Part shown: piece after piece, positions 17,615 through 27,610 of the stretch | Layout of the letters: the number at the start of each line of letters is the position of its first letter | How positions within the stretch are numbered: the stretch's first letter is position 1 | Origin: Pseudomonadota bacterium | GTDB taxonomy: Bacteria > Desulfobacterota > Syntrophobacteria > Syntrophobacterales > Syntrophobacteraceae | DNA: 37,699 nt | Assembly (NCBI GenBank): GCA_023416335.1 | Contig: JAEZHY010000080.1 | Coordinates: 1 to 37,699, forward strand | Direction of reading: 5' to 3' | Notes under the pieces: generated by a model | What the model saw: the letters and a program-made list of their open reading frames with translations, nothing else | Database searches by the model: none | Told to the model about the DNA's origin: nothing | Position numbers and translations under genes: made by a program

Positions 17615-17946
17615 GAAATCCGCACCTCTAAAATGTTTGTGGACATTGCGGTAAAATTATAAAACATATTTGTGCTACGGGCAGGTTTCAGGCTTGCGCA
17701 GCAGTTTCAAGGGGATTTGAGCTATTGGGACAGGGATGCAGGAGGATAACAGAAGGTGCTCCGGAGTAGTTGATTTTGACGGGGTAATAATAGAGCAAAA
17801 CATTCATTTGGAAAAGGGGAAAATTTATCGCCGGAATGTGATATACACTGGAAGGACATTCTCTGGGCCCGGTTTTCCCCGCTGGAGGGGAATTGCCGAT
17901 TTATGAAACGCAGATCTGTACTCCAACTTCAGAATAAGAGACAAAC
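17615..17946. other. Divergent promoter region between hdrA and cobM
   Basis: 332 bp between divergently transcribed operons; both promoters must be here. I looked for a cobalamin riboswitch and saw no GCCACTG B12 box on either strand. No gene seen. Confidence 0.6.
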
Positions 17947-18729
17947 ATGAAGGAAGCCATTCGATTCATAGGCGCAGGGCCGGGCGATCCCGAGTTGATC
18001 ACCGTCAAGGGGATGCGTTACCTGCAGCAGGCCGATCGGGTCGTCTATACGGGCTCGCTGGTTCCGGAGACCCTCCTGCAGTATTGCAGGAAAGGCGTGA
18101 AGACCTATGACAGCGCCTCTTTGACTCTGGATCAAACGCATGCCCTCCTGAAAGAAGGGTATGAATCCGAGGAGCGTGTCGTGCGGCTTCATACCGGAGA
18201 CCCAAGCCTGTACGGTGCGATCCAGGAACAGATAGCCCTTCTGGACCGGGACGGGATTCCCTATGAAGTGGTGCCCGGAGTTTCGGCTGCATTTGCCGCC
18301 GCCGCCGCTATGAACCAGGAACTGACGCTTCCGGAAGTCTCTCAAACGGTGATCCTGACGCGACTTGGCGGGAGAACACCCGTGCCCGGGAAAGAGGACC
18401 TCGCCACTCTGGCTTCGCACAGGGCTACCATGGTGGTCTACCTGAGCGTTCAGCGCATCGACAAAGTAGTTGCCGAACTGGAAGAGTACTATCCTTCGGA
18501 CACCCCGGCGATCGTTGCGTACCGCGTGGGCTGGCCGGATCAAAAGCTGATCTATGGGAGCCTGGAGAATATAGCGGAAAGGGTGCGGGAGGCCGGGATC
18601 GATCGCCAGGCGATTATCATGGTCGGCGAAGTTTTCAGGATAAAGGACGGCCCCGGAGAGCAAAGGAAAAGATCGAAGCTCTATGACGAATCCTTCAGCC
18701 ATAAATTCCGGGATGCCCGGGACAAGTAA
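17947..18729 (+). CDS. cobM: Precorrin-4/cobalt-precorrin-4 C11-methyltransferase
   Basis: A 260-residue SAM-dependent methyltransferase of the CobM/CbiF family, adding the C-11 methyl group during corrin ring synthesis. Seen: IGAGPGDPELITVKG at the N-terminus (family start, glycine-rich loop), ADRVVYTGSLVPE, the SAM-site stretch RLHTGDPSLYGAIQEQ, YEVVPGVSAAFAAAA, and LTRLGGRTPVP, which separates CobM/CbiF from other members. Length matches the family (about 250-260). First gene of cobM-cbiG-cobJ; given cbiG, this is the early-cobalt (anaerobic) pathway, so the enzyme is functionally CbiF. The upstream ribosome site is weak (AAGAGAC). Confidence 0.95.
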   Translation: MKEAIRFIGAGPGDPELITVKGMRYLQQADRVVYTGSLVPETLLQYCRKGVKTYDSASLTLDQTHALLKEGYESEERVVRLHTGDPSLYGAIQEQIALLDRDGIPYEVVPGVSAAFAAAAAMNQELTLPEVSQTVILTRLGGRTPVPGKEDLATLASHRATMVVYLSVQRIDKVVAELEEYYPSDTPAIVAYRVGWPDQKLIYGSLENIAERVREAGIDRQAIIMVGEVFRIKDGPGEQRKRSKLYDESFSHKFRDARDK

Positions 18730-19786
18730 TCCCGGCAGGACGGCGATCTTCGCCCTGACGCGCAAAGGCGCCGAACTCGCAGCACGGCTCAACGCCCGAT
18801 TGCCTGAAAGTACCTGCTACTGCAATTCCCGCTACGCTCTGCCGGGAATGATCGAATTCGGGAAACTCTCCGATGTTTTCCCCGAAGTCTGGCATGAATA
18901 CGAGTCCATCGTCTGCATAATGAGCTGCGGCATTGCGGTACGCGCGATTGCACCTCTGGCAAAGGATAAGCTCCTCGACCCGGCGGTGGTGGTTCTGGAC
19001 CAGGCCGGCCGTTATGCGATAAGCCTGCTTTCCGGACACATAGGCGGAGCCAACGAGCTTGCCCGGAAAGTGGCCGCGATTACTGCCGGGCAGGCAGTGA
19101 TCACGACGGCTTCGGACCTCGAAGACAAGCCGGCGGTAGACCTGCTTGCAAAAGAAGCCGGCCTGGCAATAGAGAACAAAAGCATGCTCGGCAGAGTTGC
19201 CGCTGCAATTCTCGATGAGGAACCTCTTTGGGTTTTCGATCCGGACCGTATTCTCCTGAATCGTTTCCCGGAAGATTTTCCCCTCAGGGTTGTACCAGCG
19301 GGGCAGGGCAGCGCATCGGAACATCTTGACCTGATGCGGTCGAGTCCCGGAATATGGGTGTCGGAACTGCCGATGCCTTCCGGCGCCATGGGGCTGATAC
19401 TTCGGCCTGCTTCCCTCGTGGTAGGGATCGGCTGTAATCGCGGGACAAGTGCCGGCGAGATCATCGCTTTTGTCGAGAGAACGCTGGAGGAGAGGAATCT
19501 CTCCCCTCTGGCAATCAGAAACTTTACAAGCATTGATATTAAATCCGACGAACCGGGCCTTCTGGAAGCGGCGGCTCATTTCGAAAAGCCGATATGCTTC
19601 TGTGCCCGCGAACAGTTGGAGAGCATTTCCGTCCCGAATCCGTCGGAGACGGTTGAACGCCATGTAGGAGCAAAAAGCGTATGCGAAGCAAGTGCCCTCC
19701 GGAGTGCCGGAACGACCGAGTTGCTGATTCCCAAGCGGAAGTCGGGAAACTGCACGCTGGCGATAGCCCGGGTAAGTTGTCGATAG
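18683..19786 (+). CDS. cbiG: Cobalt-precorrin-5A hydrolase
   Basis: A 367-residue CbiG, which opens the delta-lactone of cobalt-precorrin-5A with loss of acetaldehyde. N-terminal domain: AIFALTRKGAELAARL, IVCIMSCGIAVRAIAPL, VVVLDQAGRYAISLLSGHIG then GANELARK. C-terminal domain: LVVGIGCNRGTSAGEIIAFV and ICFCAREQLESI, the family's end signature. The ATG at 18683 lies 47 nt inside cobM; a later ATG at 18713 is also possible since the conserved part starts at about residue 18. The presence of cbiG points to oxygen-independent B12 synthesis. The C-terminal 25 residues share DNA with the start of cobJ. Confidence 0.93.
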   Translation: MTNPSAINSGMPGTSNPGRTAIFALTRKGAELAARLNARLPESTCYCNSRYALPGMIEFGKLSDVFPEVWHEYESIVCIMSCGIAVRAIAPLAKDKLLDPAVVVLDQAGRYAISLLSGHIGGANELARKVAAITAGQAVITTASDLEDKPAVDLLAKEAGLAIENKSMLGRVAAAILDEEPLWVFDPDRILLNRFPEDFPLRVVPAGQGSASEHLDLMRSSPGIWVSELPMPSGAMGLILRPASLVVGIGCNRGTSAGEIIAFVERTLEERNLSPLAIRNFTSIDIKSDEPGLLEAAAHFEKPICFCAREQLESISVPNPSETVERHVGAKSVCEASALRSAGTTELLIPKRKSGNCTLAIARVSCR

Positions 19787-20565
19787 TCAGCCTGGGACCG
19801 GGTTTCCGCTCCTTCATGGCGCATGAAGCCCTGGAAGCGCTACGGTCGGCGGAGATAGTCCTGGGGTACAAGACCTACCTGGAACTCATACCGGATCTCC
19901 TTGAGGGCAAGACGGTCGTTTCGAGCGGAATGCGCAAGGAACTGGAACGCTGTCAGGCGGCGATCGAACATGCCCTTTTAGGCCGCAGGGTTGCACTCGT
20001 GTCCAGTGGAGATGCGGGCATTTACGGAATGGCCGGCCTGGTGCTCGATATCTGCAGGGAAAAAGAACTCGCCGTATCGGAAGAAGGCAGCGGAGAACCG
20101 GCTGACTTTTCCCTGCGGGTCATTCCCGGCATCCCCGCGTTCAATGCCGCGGCGTCGCTTGCCGGCGCGCCCCTTATGCACGACTTTGCCGCCGTCAGCC
20201 TGAGCGACCACCTCACGCCGTGGGAAGTCATCGAAAAGAGGCTCTTCGCTTCGGCGGATGCCGATTTTGTCCTCGCGATCTACAATCCCCGGAGCAAAAG
20301 CAGGCCGGACCTGCTGGAGCGGGCGAGGCAGATACTTTTGCGCGTACGGCCGCCTGAGACGCCCGTCGCCATAGTCCGCCGGGCAATGCGGGAAGGGCAG
20401 TGGAAGTGTATAGCCACCCTCGGCTCACTTCCGGTAAACGAGGTGGACATGCAGTCGGTGATTATCGTCGGGAACAGTCGGACGTACGTCTGGAACGGCT
20501 GGATGGTAACTCCCAGGGGGTATCTCGAGAAGTACACGGTGGATGGGAAGAACAGGGAGGATTAG
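19681..20565 (+). CDS. cobJ: Precorrin-3B/cobalt-precorrin-3 C17-methyltransferase
   Basis: A SAM-dependent methyltransferase of the CobJ/CbiH family that methylates C-17 and contracts the ring. Seen: KLSIVSLGPGFRSFMAHEAL, VLGYKTYLELI, VALVSSGDAGIYGMAGLVLD, RVIPGIPAFNAAASLAGAPL, HDFAAVSLSDHLTPWEVIEK and AIYNPRSKSRPDLL, all standard for CobJ. The family part begins at residue 33. The ATG at 19681 would give a 32-residue extra N-terminus and a 106-nt overlap with cbiG; a TTG at 19777 (GGTAAGTTG) would give a normal-sized protein with a 10-nt overlap, and may be the true start. Third gene of the cluster; it ends 38 bp before a terminator hairpin that faces the other way. Confidence 0.94.
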   Translation: MRSKCPPECRNDRVADSQAEVGKLHAGDSPGKLSIVSLGPGFRSFMAHEALEALRSAEIVLGYKTYLELIPDLLEGKTVVSSGMRKELERCQAAIEHALLGRRVALVSSGDAGIYGMAGLVLDICREKELAVSEEGSGEPADFSLRVIPGIPAFNAAASLAGAPLMHDFAAVSLSDHLTPWEVIEKRLFASADADFVLAIYNPRSKSRPDLLERARQILLRVRPPETPVAIVRRAMREGQWKCIATLGSLPVNEVDMQSVIIVGNSRTYVWNGWMVTPRGYLEKYTVDGKNRED

Positions 20566-20599
20566 AATCTCTGCAGTAATTGAGCGACTTTCTCAGAAA

Positions 20600-20629
20600 T
20601 AGAAAACGGGAGGGTTTGAGCCCTCCCGT
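20600..20629 (-). terminator. Intrinsic terminator of the HDOD gene
   Basis: ACGGGAGGG and CCCTCCCGT pair perfectly over 9 bp with a 6-nt loop; on the minus strand TTTTCTATTTC follows. It sits between the convergent cobJ and HDOD genes and may also slow plus-strand read-through. Confidence 0.8.
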
Positions 20630-20677
20630 CAAGTATTCGATTCCGGTAATATTTTCGATGGCTCCGTATGAAGTCGG

Positions 20678-21547
20678 TTATTTGTCCTCACCGTTTACCG
20701 CGCTGCCTATCTTTTCAAGTATTTTGGCAATCGCGGTGGTATCGATGTTGAGGGCCTTTGTGCTCTCCAGTTCCATCAGGTCCATGTCGGGCTTTCGCGT
20801 CGGGCCTATTTCCAGCTTGTGGCAGAAGGAGTTGGCCAGACTCACGATGTTGGACAGATCGTGTGCCGACCTGGCCTGATCGGGATGGTGGTGGTTGGCA
20901 ATAGCATCCTCGATATCCAGGGCAAACCGCCATTTGTCAGCGATTACCTGTCCGACCTCAGCGTGTGTGAATCCCAGCTTTTGCTGTTCCACCTCGTAGA
21001 AGTCGGTTCCCTCATTGTAAGCCTCCTGCATGATGTCCTTCATCATATCGGGGATACGCAGGAAGAGCACCGCCTTGCCGATGTCGTGCATCAGGCCGGT
21101 AAGGAACGCTTCATCGGGGCTCTGGAACCCCACTTCTTCGGCCAGCATTTTGGATGCGACTCCACAGCCGATCGAATGTTCCCACAGAAGCTTTTCGGAA
21201 AGACTCATGGCCGAAAACATGCCCTTCATGACAGCCGTCATTATGAGCGACTTGATCGCGTCGAAGCCCATGAAGAGAATGGCGTCCCTGAGGCTGGAAA
21301 TGGACCGCGATGCGCCGTAGTAAGGTGAATTGGCGACTTTCAGCACGCGGGCGGCCAAACTCTGATCCTTGGAAATCAGGGTGTATATGTCTTTGGGGGT
21401 CGAATTCGGATTCGAGAGCTTATCCATAACCTGGGCCGCAATGTGCGGCATTGCGGGGAGGTCCCCGGTAACCTGGACAACCTTTGCGGCATTGAGTGAG
21501 GCTGTACTTTGGCCGGATGCAGTATGTGAATTCCCTGCTGTTCCCAT
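20678..21547 (-). CDS. HDOD-domain signalling protein
   Basis: A 289-residue protein made of one HDOD domain. The N-terminal 25 residues are Ser/Thr/Ala-rich and probably disordered. Then: LPAMPHIAAQVMDKLSNP, the 'DQSLAARVLKVANSPYYG' element that defines HDOD, SLRDAILFMGFDAIKSLIM, and a region that keeps the HD pattern (LTGLMHDIGKAVLF, ANHHHPDQA). HDOD proteins usually lack phosphodiesterase activity and act in regulation of motility, DNA metabolism or stress; here HD and a later HHH are kept, so loss of catalysis is not certain. GGAG lies 9 nt upstream of the ATG. Monocistronic, with its own terminator. Its specific target cannot be read from the context. Confidence 0.88.
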   Translation of the reverse strand: MGTAGNSHTASGQSTASLNAAKVVQVTGDLPAMPHIAAQVMDKLSNPNSTPKDIYTLISKDQSLAARVLKVANSPYYGASRSISSLRDAILFMGFDAIKSLIMTAVMKGMFSAMSLSEKLLWEHSIGCGVASKMLAEEVGFQSPDEAFLTGLMHDIGKAVLFLRIPDMMKDIMQEAYNEGTDFYEVEQQKLGFTHAEVGQVIADKWRFALDIEDAIANHHHPDQARSAHDLSNIVSLANSFCHKLEIGPTRKPDMDLMELESTKALNIDTTAIAKILEKIGSAVNGEDK

Positions 21548-22003
21548 AAGTCAATACTCCACTGGAATACATTGGGTATGCTGATGTTCGTCGTTGTAGG
21601 TACGTGGAATGGTATTCGGCAGAACCGGTGTGGAAGTTGAATGAAAAGCGATCGGACAAGAAATCTTGGTCGTCAGCCTATTGCGGATAACAGGAACACC
21701 GTACGCTGCGGCACCGTTATCCGTACTCCCCTCAGCGTTCCGTGTCCCCCTACGTAAGGAATAGCAGCTATTAAAAAAATACAGCCAAATCGCGGTCTTT
21801 ATACACCCATCACCTGATGGCGAATTTGGCGCCAAGGGTCTATTTAAAGCATCAGACGACCCGCCCATCCCGAAAAAAGAGAGCCGGCCTCCTCCGCTTA
21901 CGACCGGCTCTCTTTCTTTTTTATCTGCCTGAAAATTTTGCTGCTTCAGTGCCAGGGCTCTTCACCCTGTCCGAAAAGGCGTTGCACGAATCGAACATCA
22001 CCC
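21548..22003. other. Intergenic region upstream of the HDOD gene
   Basis: 456 bp without a supported gene. It holds the HDOD gene's promoter region and, at its right end, the terminator of the lapA operon. Confidence 0.5.
21873..21913 (-). terminator. Bidirectional-looking terminator after lapA
   Basis: AGAGAGCCGG (21878-21887) and CCGGCTCTCT (21904-21913) form a 10-bp stem. T runs follow on both strands (TTCTTTTTT on plus, TTTTTTC on minus). It lies 90 bp past the lapA stop. Confidence 0.8.
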
Positions 22004-22312
22004 TCAAGACGCTTCGGCCGGGCTTTCTTTTACTGCAGGCGCCGCATTGGCTTCTTTCTTCTCCTGCCGCTCGCGGACAAGCAGACGACGAGTTTTTACA
22101 TAGGGCTTCATGAGTGCCAGGGCGCCCACAATAAAACCGACGAATGCCGAAAGAAACATGATGACATAAAGTTCGAGGTTCCATTCCGTCTGACCCAGAT
22201 AAAGGTTCAGTTTGAAACTGGCCGGTTTCATCCATGTTTCCATATTCTGCCAGACAAAAAGCGCGATCAGAGCAAGAACTACGAGTGTAACGATCAGCTT
22301 AAACAGCTTCAT
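22004..22312 (-). CDS. lapA: LapA-family inner membrane protein
   Basis: A 102-residue protein with two membrane helices: residues 4-21 (LFKLIVTLVVLALIALFV) and 47-68 (LYVIMFLSAFVGFIVGALAL), separated by a short loop (WQNMETWMKPASFKLNLYLG). The charged, Lys/Glu-rich tail faces the cytoplasm. This is the LapA/DUF1049 layout; in E. coli LapA works with LapB in controlling lipopolysaccharide synthesis. Its start overlaps the HIT gene by 14 nt, so it is translated from the same message. No lapB is seen nearby. Confidence 0.85.
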   Translation of the reverse strand: MKLFKLIVTLVVLALIALFVWQNMETWMKPASFKLNLYLGQTEWNLELYVIMFLSAFVGFIVGALALMKPYVKTRRLLVRERQEKKEANAAPAVKESPAEAS

Positions 22313-22799
22313 GAGCGCTCTCCTTGGTAAAATGGGGTAAAAGCCGGGAATAGGTCTGTTTTATATGCTCAGGAATGCTTCGAACATCGCCAAGGACGGC
22401 CAGGAAATTGGTATCGCCCCGCCAGCGCGGTACGATATGGAAATGCATGTGTTCTTCATACCCCGCCCCTGCTTCCCTCCCGAGGTTCAATCCTACATTG
22501 AAGCCGTCCGCGCGCATTGCTTTTTCGAGTATGCGCGTGGATTTTTTCAGCCACTCCATCACGTCGTGCGTCTCTTCGTCGGTGAGTTCATCCAGACGCG
22601 ACACATGGCGCCATGGTGCAACGAGGAGGTGGCCGTTATTGTAGGGAAACTTGTTCATCATCACCATGACGTGCTTGCCGCGGTGAAGGATGAGTCTTTC
22701 TTCATCAGAGTGCCCGTGGCCTTCCGGACAGAATATGCAGAATGATTCCTTTTTGCCCAAGATATACTCAATACGCCAGGGCGCCCAAAGATTTTGCAC
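22299..22799 (-). CDS. HIT-family nucleotide hydrolase/phosphorylase
   Basis: A 166-residue histidine-triad protein. It starts MQNLWAPWRIEYI, typical of the bacterial/archaeal Ap4A-phosphorylase-like HIT group, with CIFCPEGHG giving a zinc-type pair of cysteines. Then HVMVMMNKFPYNNGHLLVAP, GFNVGLNLGREAGAGYEEH and the triad HMHFHIVPRW. Likely acts on dinucleoside polyphosphates or AMP derivatives. GTG start with GGAG 8 nt upstream. It lies 11 nt after the YfcE-like gene and overlaps lapA, making a three-gene operon. Confidence 0.9.
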   Translation of the reverse strand: MQNLWAPWRIEYILGKKESFCIFCPEGHGHSDEERLILHRGKHVMVMMNKFPYNNGHLLVAPWRHVSRLDELTDEETHDVMEWLKKSTRILEKAMRADGFNVGLNLGREAGAGYEEHMHFHIVPRWRGDTNFLAVLGDVRSIPEHIKQTYSRLLPHFTKESAHEAV

Positions 22800-22810
22800 G
22801 AGATCCGCTC

Positions 22811-23290
22811 CTACATCCGAACGATTTCCGCCTCAAGCCGTTCCTGGATTCGGAGTATCCCGATGCTCCTGGTGGAGACTCCGCGCCCGAAGAACACGGA
22901 ACCCGGGTTGAACCAGAGCAGTCCGTCGTCTTCCCGCATCAAAAGCGGTTGATGGGTGTGTCCGAAAAGAATGGCATCGACATTGGCAAACTCACTCCTG
23001 ATGCGCTGACGGATATTGCCGGGTGAGCCCCAGCCGTGAGTGATCCCAATGCGGAAATCGCCTGCTTTGACTATTTTCCTAGAGGGAAGCCTTTCCTGTA
23101 TTAAATGGTCGTCCATATTGCCGGCGACGGCTTCCAGTGGATATTGCTCCATAAAATTCAAAATCTCGACTCTTTCCCAATCGCCGAGGTGAATGACCAT
23201 ATCGGCGTCTTCGCAATACTCCGAGCACAAAGACTTGAATTCGTCTGTCGGCTTCCTGAGGTGGGTGTCTGACATTACGATAATCTTCAT
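22811..23290 (-). CDS. YfcE/MJ0936-type metallophosphoesterase
   Basis: A 159-residue calcineurin-like phosphodiesterase of the small YfcE class. All metal-site motifs are present: MSDTHLR (D8, H10), HLGDWE (D37), GNMDDH (N58), THGWG (H85) and GHTHQP near residue 111. This class hydrolyses phosphodiesters with Mn2+; substrate in the cell is unknown. First gene of the operon with the HIT and LapA genes. Confidence 0.88.
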   Translation of the reverse strand: MKIIVMSDTHLRKPTDEFKSLCSEYCEDADMVIHLGDWERVEILNFMEQYPLEAVAGNMDDHLIQERLPSRKIVKAGDFRIGITHGWGSPGNIRQRIRSEFANVDAILFGHTHQPLLMREDDGLLWFNPGSVFFGRGVSTRSIGILRIQERLEAEIVRM

Positions 23291-23432
23291 TTGCTCTCGG
23301 ACGCCTCTGGCTATGGTCTGAAGGAATTCACTATAGCAACAAGCAGTGAAAAGACAAGGATTTTCAGCCCGGAGTACGGCAGGGAAGGGCGGGGCGCAGA
23401 TTTGCCGAGGATCTTCTCAGCTCACCGTTCAC

Positions 23433-24173
23433 TCACATCGGCACGAGCTCCAGGTCGCCCCAGGCGCCCATTTTGTCTTTAATTATTATTAGAACCGCTT
23501 CTATGGAAGGAATCGAGGGGGCAAGGTCCAGCGCTCTGGAGATATCCGAAGGGGATTTGACGATATTGCCAAGGCGGGTGGCGGCTGCGTCTGCGAGTGC
23601 GGCATCTTTTGAAATTACGGTGACCGCGTCGGCCTTGCCGAAGCTGAGTGAATGCCCGACCGTGCCTGAGGAGGTGCAGATTCCGAGGGGAAAACGTTCG
23701 TCGCCGAGCTTAATGGCAATTTTCCCGGTGAAGGGGGAATCGGGGCCGGCAAAGATGCCGACCGTTGTCTCTTCTTGCAGATCGAGGTAGCAGTCTCCCC
23801 CGTTTTCAACGATTATCGATTCTGAAAAAGGTTTGAGGGCCTCTGCGACTGCCTGGGCCACCGCACCCGCCACGCTTGCCATGGGGCCGACCCCGGCGAT
23901 CGATGATGCCTGGAGCATCCGGCGAACGAGGGGTGGGGCAAGCGGATCGTCCGGAATCGGTGAAAGGGACCGAAGAAAATCCTCGTGCGTTGAAATGTAA
24001 CTCTCGAGTTGGTGGCGACAGTTGAGGACAGCTTCCATCGCTTCTTTTTCGAGATTCCGCCCGGCTCGAATCCAGAGGTCGGTTTCCCGGTATTTCACCT
24101 GGAATCCGGCTCGGCCTTTTCCCGTCTGGTGCTGGTAACGATAGAAGCGGTGGGTTTTTGTGTAGGTTGCCAT
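23433..24173 (-). CDS. UPF0280 family protein (ApbE-like fold)
   Basis: About 246 residues, matching UPF0280: RFYRYQHQTGKGRAGFQVKY, ETDLWIRAG, the core VGPMASVAGAVAQAVAEAL (family signature 'GPMAAVAGAIAE'), ENGGDCYLDL, GICTSSGTVGHSLSFGKADA and VTVISKDAALADAAATRLGN. The fold is that of ApbE flavin transferase, but no flavinylation activity has been assigned to UPF0280. A GTG at 24191 would add six residues; neither start has a good ribosome site, and I prefer the ATG. UPF0280 is frequent in methanogens and sulfate reducers. Monocistronic here. Confidence 0.85.
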   Translation of the reverse strand: MATYTKTHRFYRYQHQTGKGRAGFQVKYRETDLWIRAGRNLEKEAMEAVLNCRHQLESYISTHEDFLRSLSPIPDDPLAPPLVRRMLQASSIAGVGPMASVAGAVAQAVAEALKPFSESIIVENGGDCYLDLQEETTVGIFAGPDSPFTGKIAIKLGDERFPLGICTSSGTVGHSLSFGKADAVTVISKDAALADAAATRLGNIVKSPSDISRALDLAPSIPSIEAVLIIIKDKMGAWGDLELVPM

Positions 24174-24257
24174 GGTTGATTGGGAGACCACGATCCTGAG
24201 AGCTGGACGGCGGGCACGATAATGCCCAATGTTGTTGCTTTAAGGAAATACGCCGCT

Positions 24258-24284
24258 GGTTCCCAAGGTCCGTCCTTGGGAACC
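24258..24284. repeat. 11-bp perfect inverted repeat
   Basis: GGTTCCCAAGG and CCTTGGGAACC flank a 5-nt loop, between guaA and the UPF0280 gene. No T run follows on either strand, so it looks like a dispersed palindrome (REP-like) rather than a standard terminator. Confidence 0.6.
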
Positions 24285-24438
24285 CCGCCCCGCGCAGGCC
24301 GGATAGTATCCGGTACGTGCTGTCCAAAATACTTGGCCTACCGGGATGGGGTCATTAAAGCAACAGCATTGACGATAATGCCACCGCGCTACGCTCCCTT
24401 ACCCTGTGCGGCTCGACGTTTATTTTTTTCTTAAATGG

Positions 24439-25992
24439 TTATTCCCACTCGATGGTGCTCGGCGGCTTGGACGAAATATCGTAAACGACACGATTGACGC
24501 CTTTTACCTCGTTGATGATCCTGTTCGAAATGCGCCCCAAGACCTCATAAGGCAGCCGCGCCCAGTCCGCCGTCATTGCATCGACGCTCTCAACCGCTCT
24601 CAACGCGATCACCTGGTCGTATGTCCGCTCGTCGCCCATGACCCCGACCGACCTGACCGGCAGGAGAACGGCAAAGGACTGCCAGATGTGTTCGTACCAG
24701 CCGGATATCTCGATCTCTTCCTGGATGATTGCGTCCGCTTCACGCAGTATTTCGAGGCTGGGAGACGTGACCGCGCCTATCATGCGGATTGCCAGGCCGG
24801 GGCCGGGGAAGGGGTGTCTCATGATGATGCGCTCGGGCAAACCGAGTTCCCTGCCGACCAGCCGGACTTCGTCCTTGAAGAGTTCCCTGAGAGGCTCTAT
24901 CAGCTGGAGCTTCATTCTCTCAGGCAGGCCGCCGACGTTGTGGTGGGTCTTGATCGTGGCCGATGGGCCCTTGAACGAGACGCTCTCGATGACGTCGGGA
25001 TAGAGCGTCCCCTGCGCCAGGTAGCGGGCGTCCTTGATCTTTCCTGCTTCCCGTTCGAAAACTTCGATGAACAGGTTGCCGATGATCTTCCTTTTCTGCT
25101 CCGGATCGGTAATCCCGCTCAACCGGCTCAGAAATTCCCGTGAAGCGTCTATGTAGATCAGGTTGATCTCGAAATGATCCCGGAACACCCTTTGGACGGT
25201 TTCGGCTTCGCCCTTCCGGAGAAGGCCGTTGTTGACGAAAATACAGTGGAGCCTTTGACCGATTGCCTTATGCAGCAGTACGGCCACAACGGAAGAATCC
25301 ACCCCGCCGCTGAGTGCGCAGATGACCTGATCGTCCCCCACCTGTTCGGCGACGGAACGGATGGTGGATTCCACGAAGGATTTCATGGTCCAGGTAGGTT
25401 TGCACTTGCAGATCCGGAAGACGAAATTTTCCAGAATGTCTTTCCCGCAGGGTGTGTGAGCAACTTCCGGATGAAACTGCACGCCGTAGATGCGCTTTTC
25501 GGGATTGCCAAACGCCGCTGCCGGAGAGTTGCTGCTGTGGGCCATCACCCGGAAAGAGGGCGGGATTTTCAAGATCCTGTCGCCGTGACTCATCCAGACC
25601 CTGACGTCCGCTTCCTCGATTTCGCAGAAAAGGTCTCCCGGAATGTCGATGTCCACCACGGCCGGACCGTACTCACGTCGGTCTGCTTTCTCCACGGCGC
25701 CGCCGAGCTGGTGGGCCATGAGTTGCATGCCGTAGCAGATGCCCAGCACGGGAATTCCCATCTCGAACACGGCCGGGTCGGCCAAAGGCGCCCCTTCATC
25801 GTGCACGCTGGAGGGGCCCCCGGAAAGGATGATACCTTTCGGCTTGAAATCCCTGACGGCATCCATGGGCATATTGAACGGATGGATTTCACAGTAAACG
25901 TGGCTTTCCCTGATACGTCGGGCAATGAGCTGCGTGTACTGGGATCCGAAATCGAGGATCAGGATACGTTCCTGATGGAGATTATCGAGCAT
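24439..25992 (-). CDS. guaA: GMP synthase (glutamine-hydrolysing)
   Basis: A 517-residue enzyme that aminates XMP to GMP, the last step of guanine nucleotide synthesis. N-terminal class I glutamine amidotransferase: [32 protein letters not shown], the nucleophile Cys in [17 protein letters not shown], and [10 protein letters not shown] with catalytic His/Glu. ATP-pyrophosphatase domain: [18 protein letters not shown] (PP-loop) and [17 protein letters not shown]-terminal dimerisation part ends PSTIEWE, the usual XMP-binding end. Complete in length. It starts 16 nt after the guaB stop, with AGGGG ahead of the ATG, so guaB-guaA form an operon. Confidence 0.97.
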   Translation of the reverse strand: MLDNLHQERILILDFGSQYTQLIARRIRESHVYCEIHPFNMPMDAVRDFKPKGIILSGGPSSVHDEGAPLADPAVFEMGIPVLGICYGMQLMAHQLGGAVEKADRREYGPAVVDIDIPGDLFCEIEEADVRVWMSHGDRILKIPPSFRVMAHSSNSPAAAFGNPEKRIYGVQFHPEVAHTPCGKDILENFVFRICKCKPTWTMKSFVESTIRSVAEQVGDDQVICALSGGVDSSVVAVLLHKAIGQRLHCIFVNNGLLRKGEAETVQRVFRDHFEINLIYIDASREFLSRLSGITDPEQKRKIIGNLFIEVFEREAGKIKDARYLAQGTLYPDVIESVSFKGPSATIKTHHNVGGLPERMKLQLIEPLRELFKDEVRLVGRELGLPERIIMRHPFPGPGLAIRMIGAVTSPSLEILREADAIIQEEIEISGWYEHIWQSFAVLLPVRSVGVMGDERTYDQVIALRAVESVDAMTADWARLPYEVLGRISNRIINEVKGVNRVVYDISSKPPSTIEWE

Positions 25993-26008
25993 GGTTTTCC
26001 CCTGTGGG

Positions 26009-27487
<1,479 letters not shown>

Positions 27488-27537
27488 TCATTCCCTCCGA
27501 ATTTCAATTACTTAAAAAGGATTTGTATCAAATTGAG

Positions 27538-27572
27538 GAGCGATATTCCCAAGCCGAAGGGACATATCGCTC
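27538..27572 (-). promoter_or_regulatory. Hairpin in the guaB leader
   Basis: GAGCGATAT (27538-27546) and ATATCGCTC (27564-27572) pair perfectly, and TCCC/GGGA inside extends the stem to 13 bp with one bulged base. It lies 50 bp before guaB and 38 bp after the gppA stop. On the minus strand no T run follows, so it may be a leader structure or a weak terminator of gppA. Confidence 0.55.
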
Positions 27573-27610
27573 TCATGTAAGTCGTTCGGAATAATATTTT
27601 TTCCGGGCCT

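Noticed and set aside
17615..17946. Cobalamin riboswitch before cobM
   Set aside because: No B12-box (GCCACTG) or other conserved parts seen on either strand.
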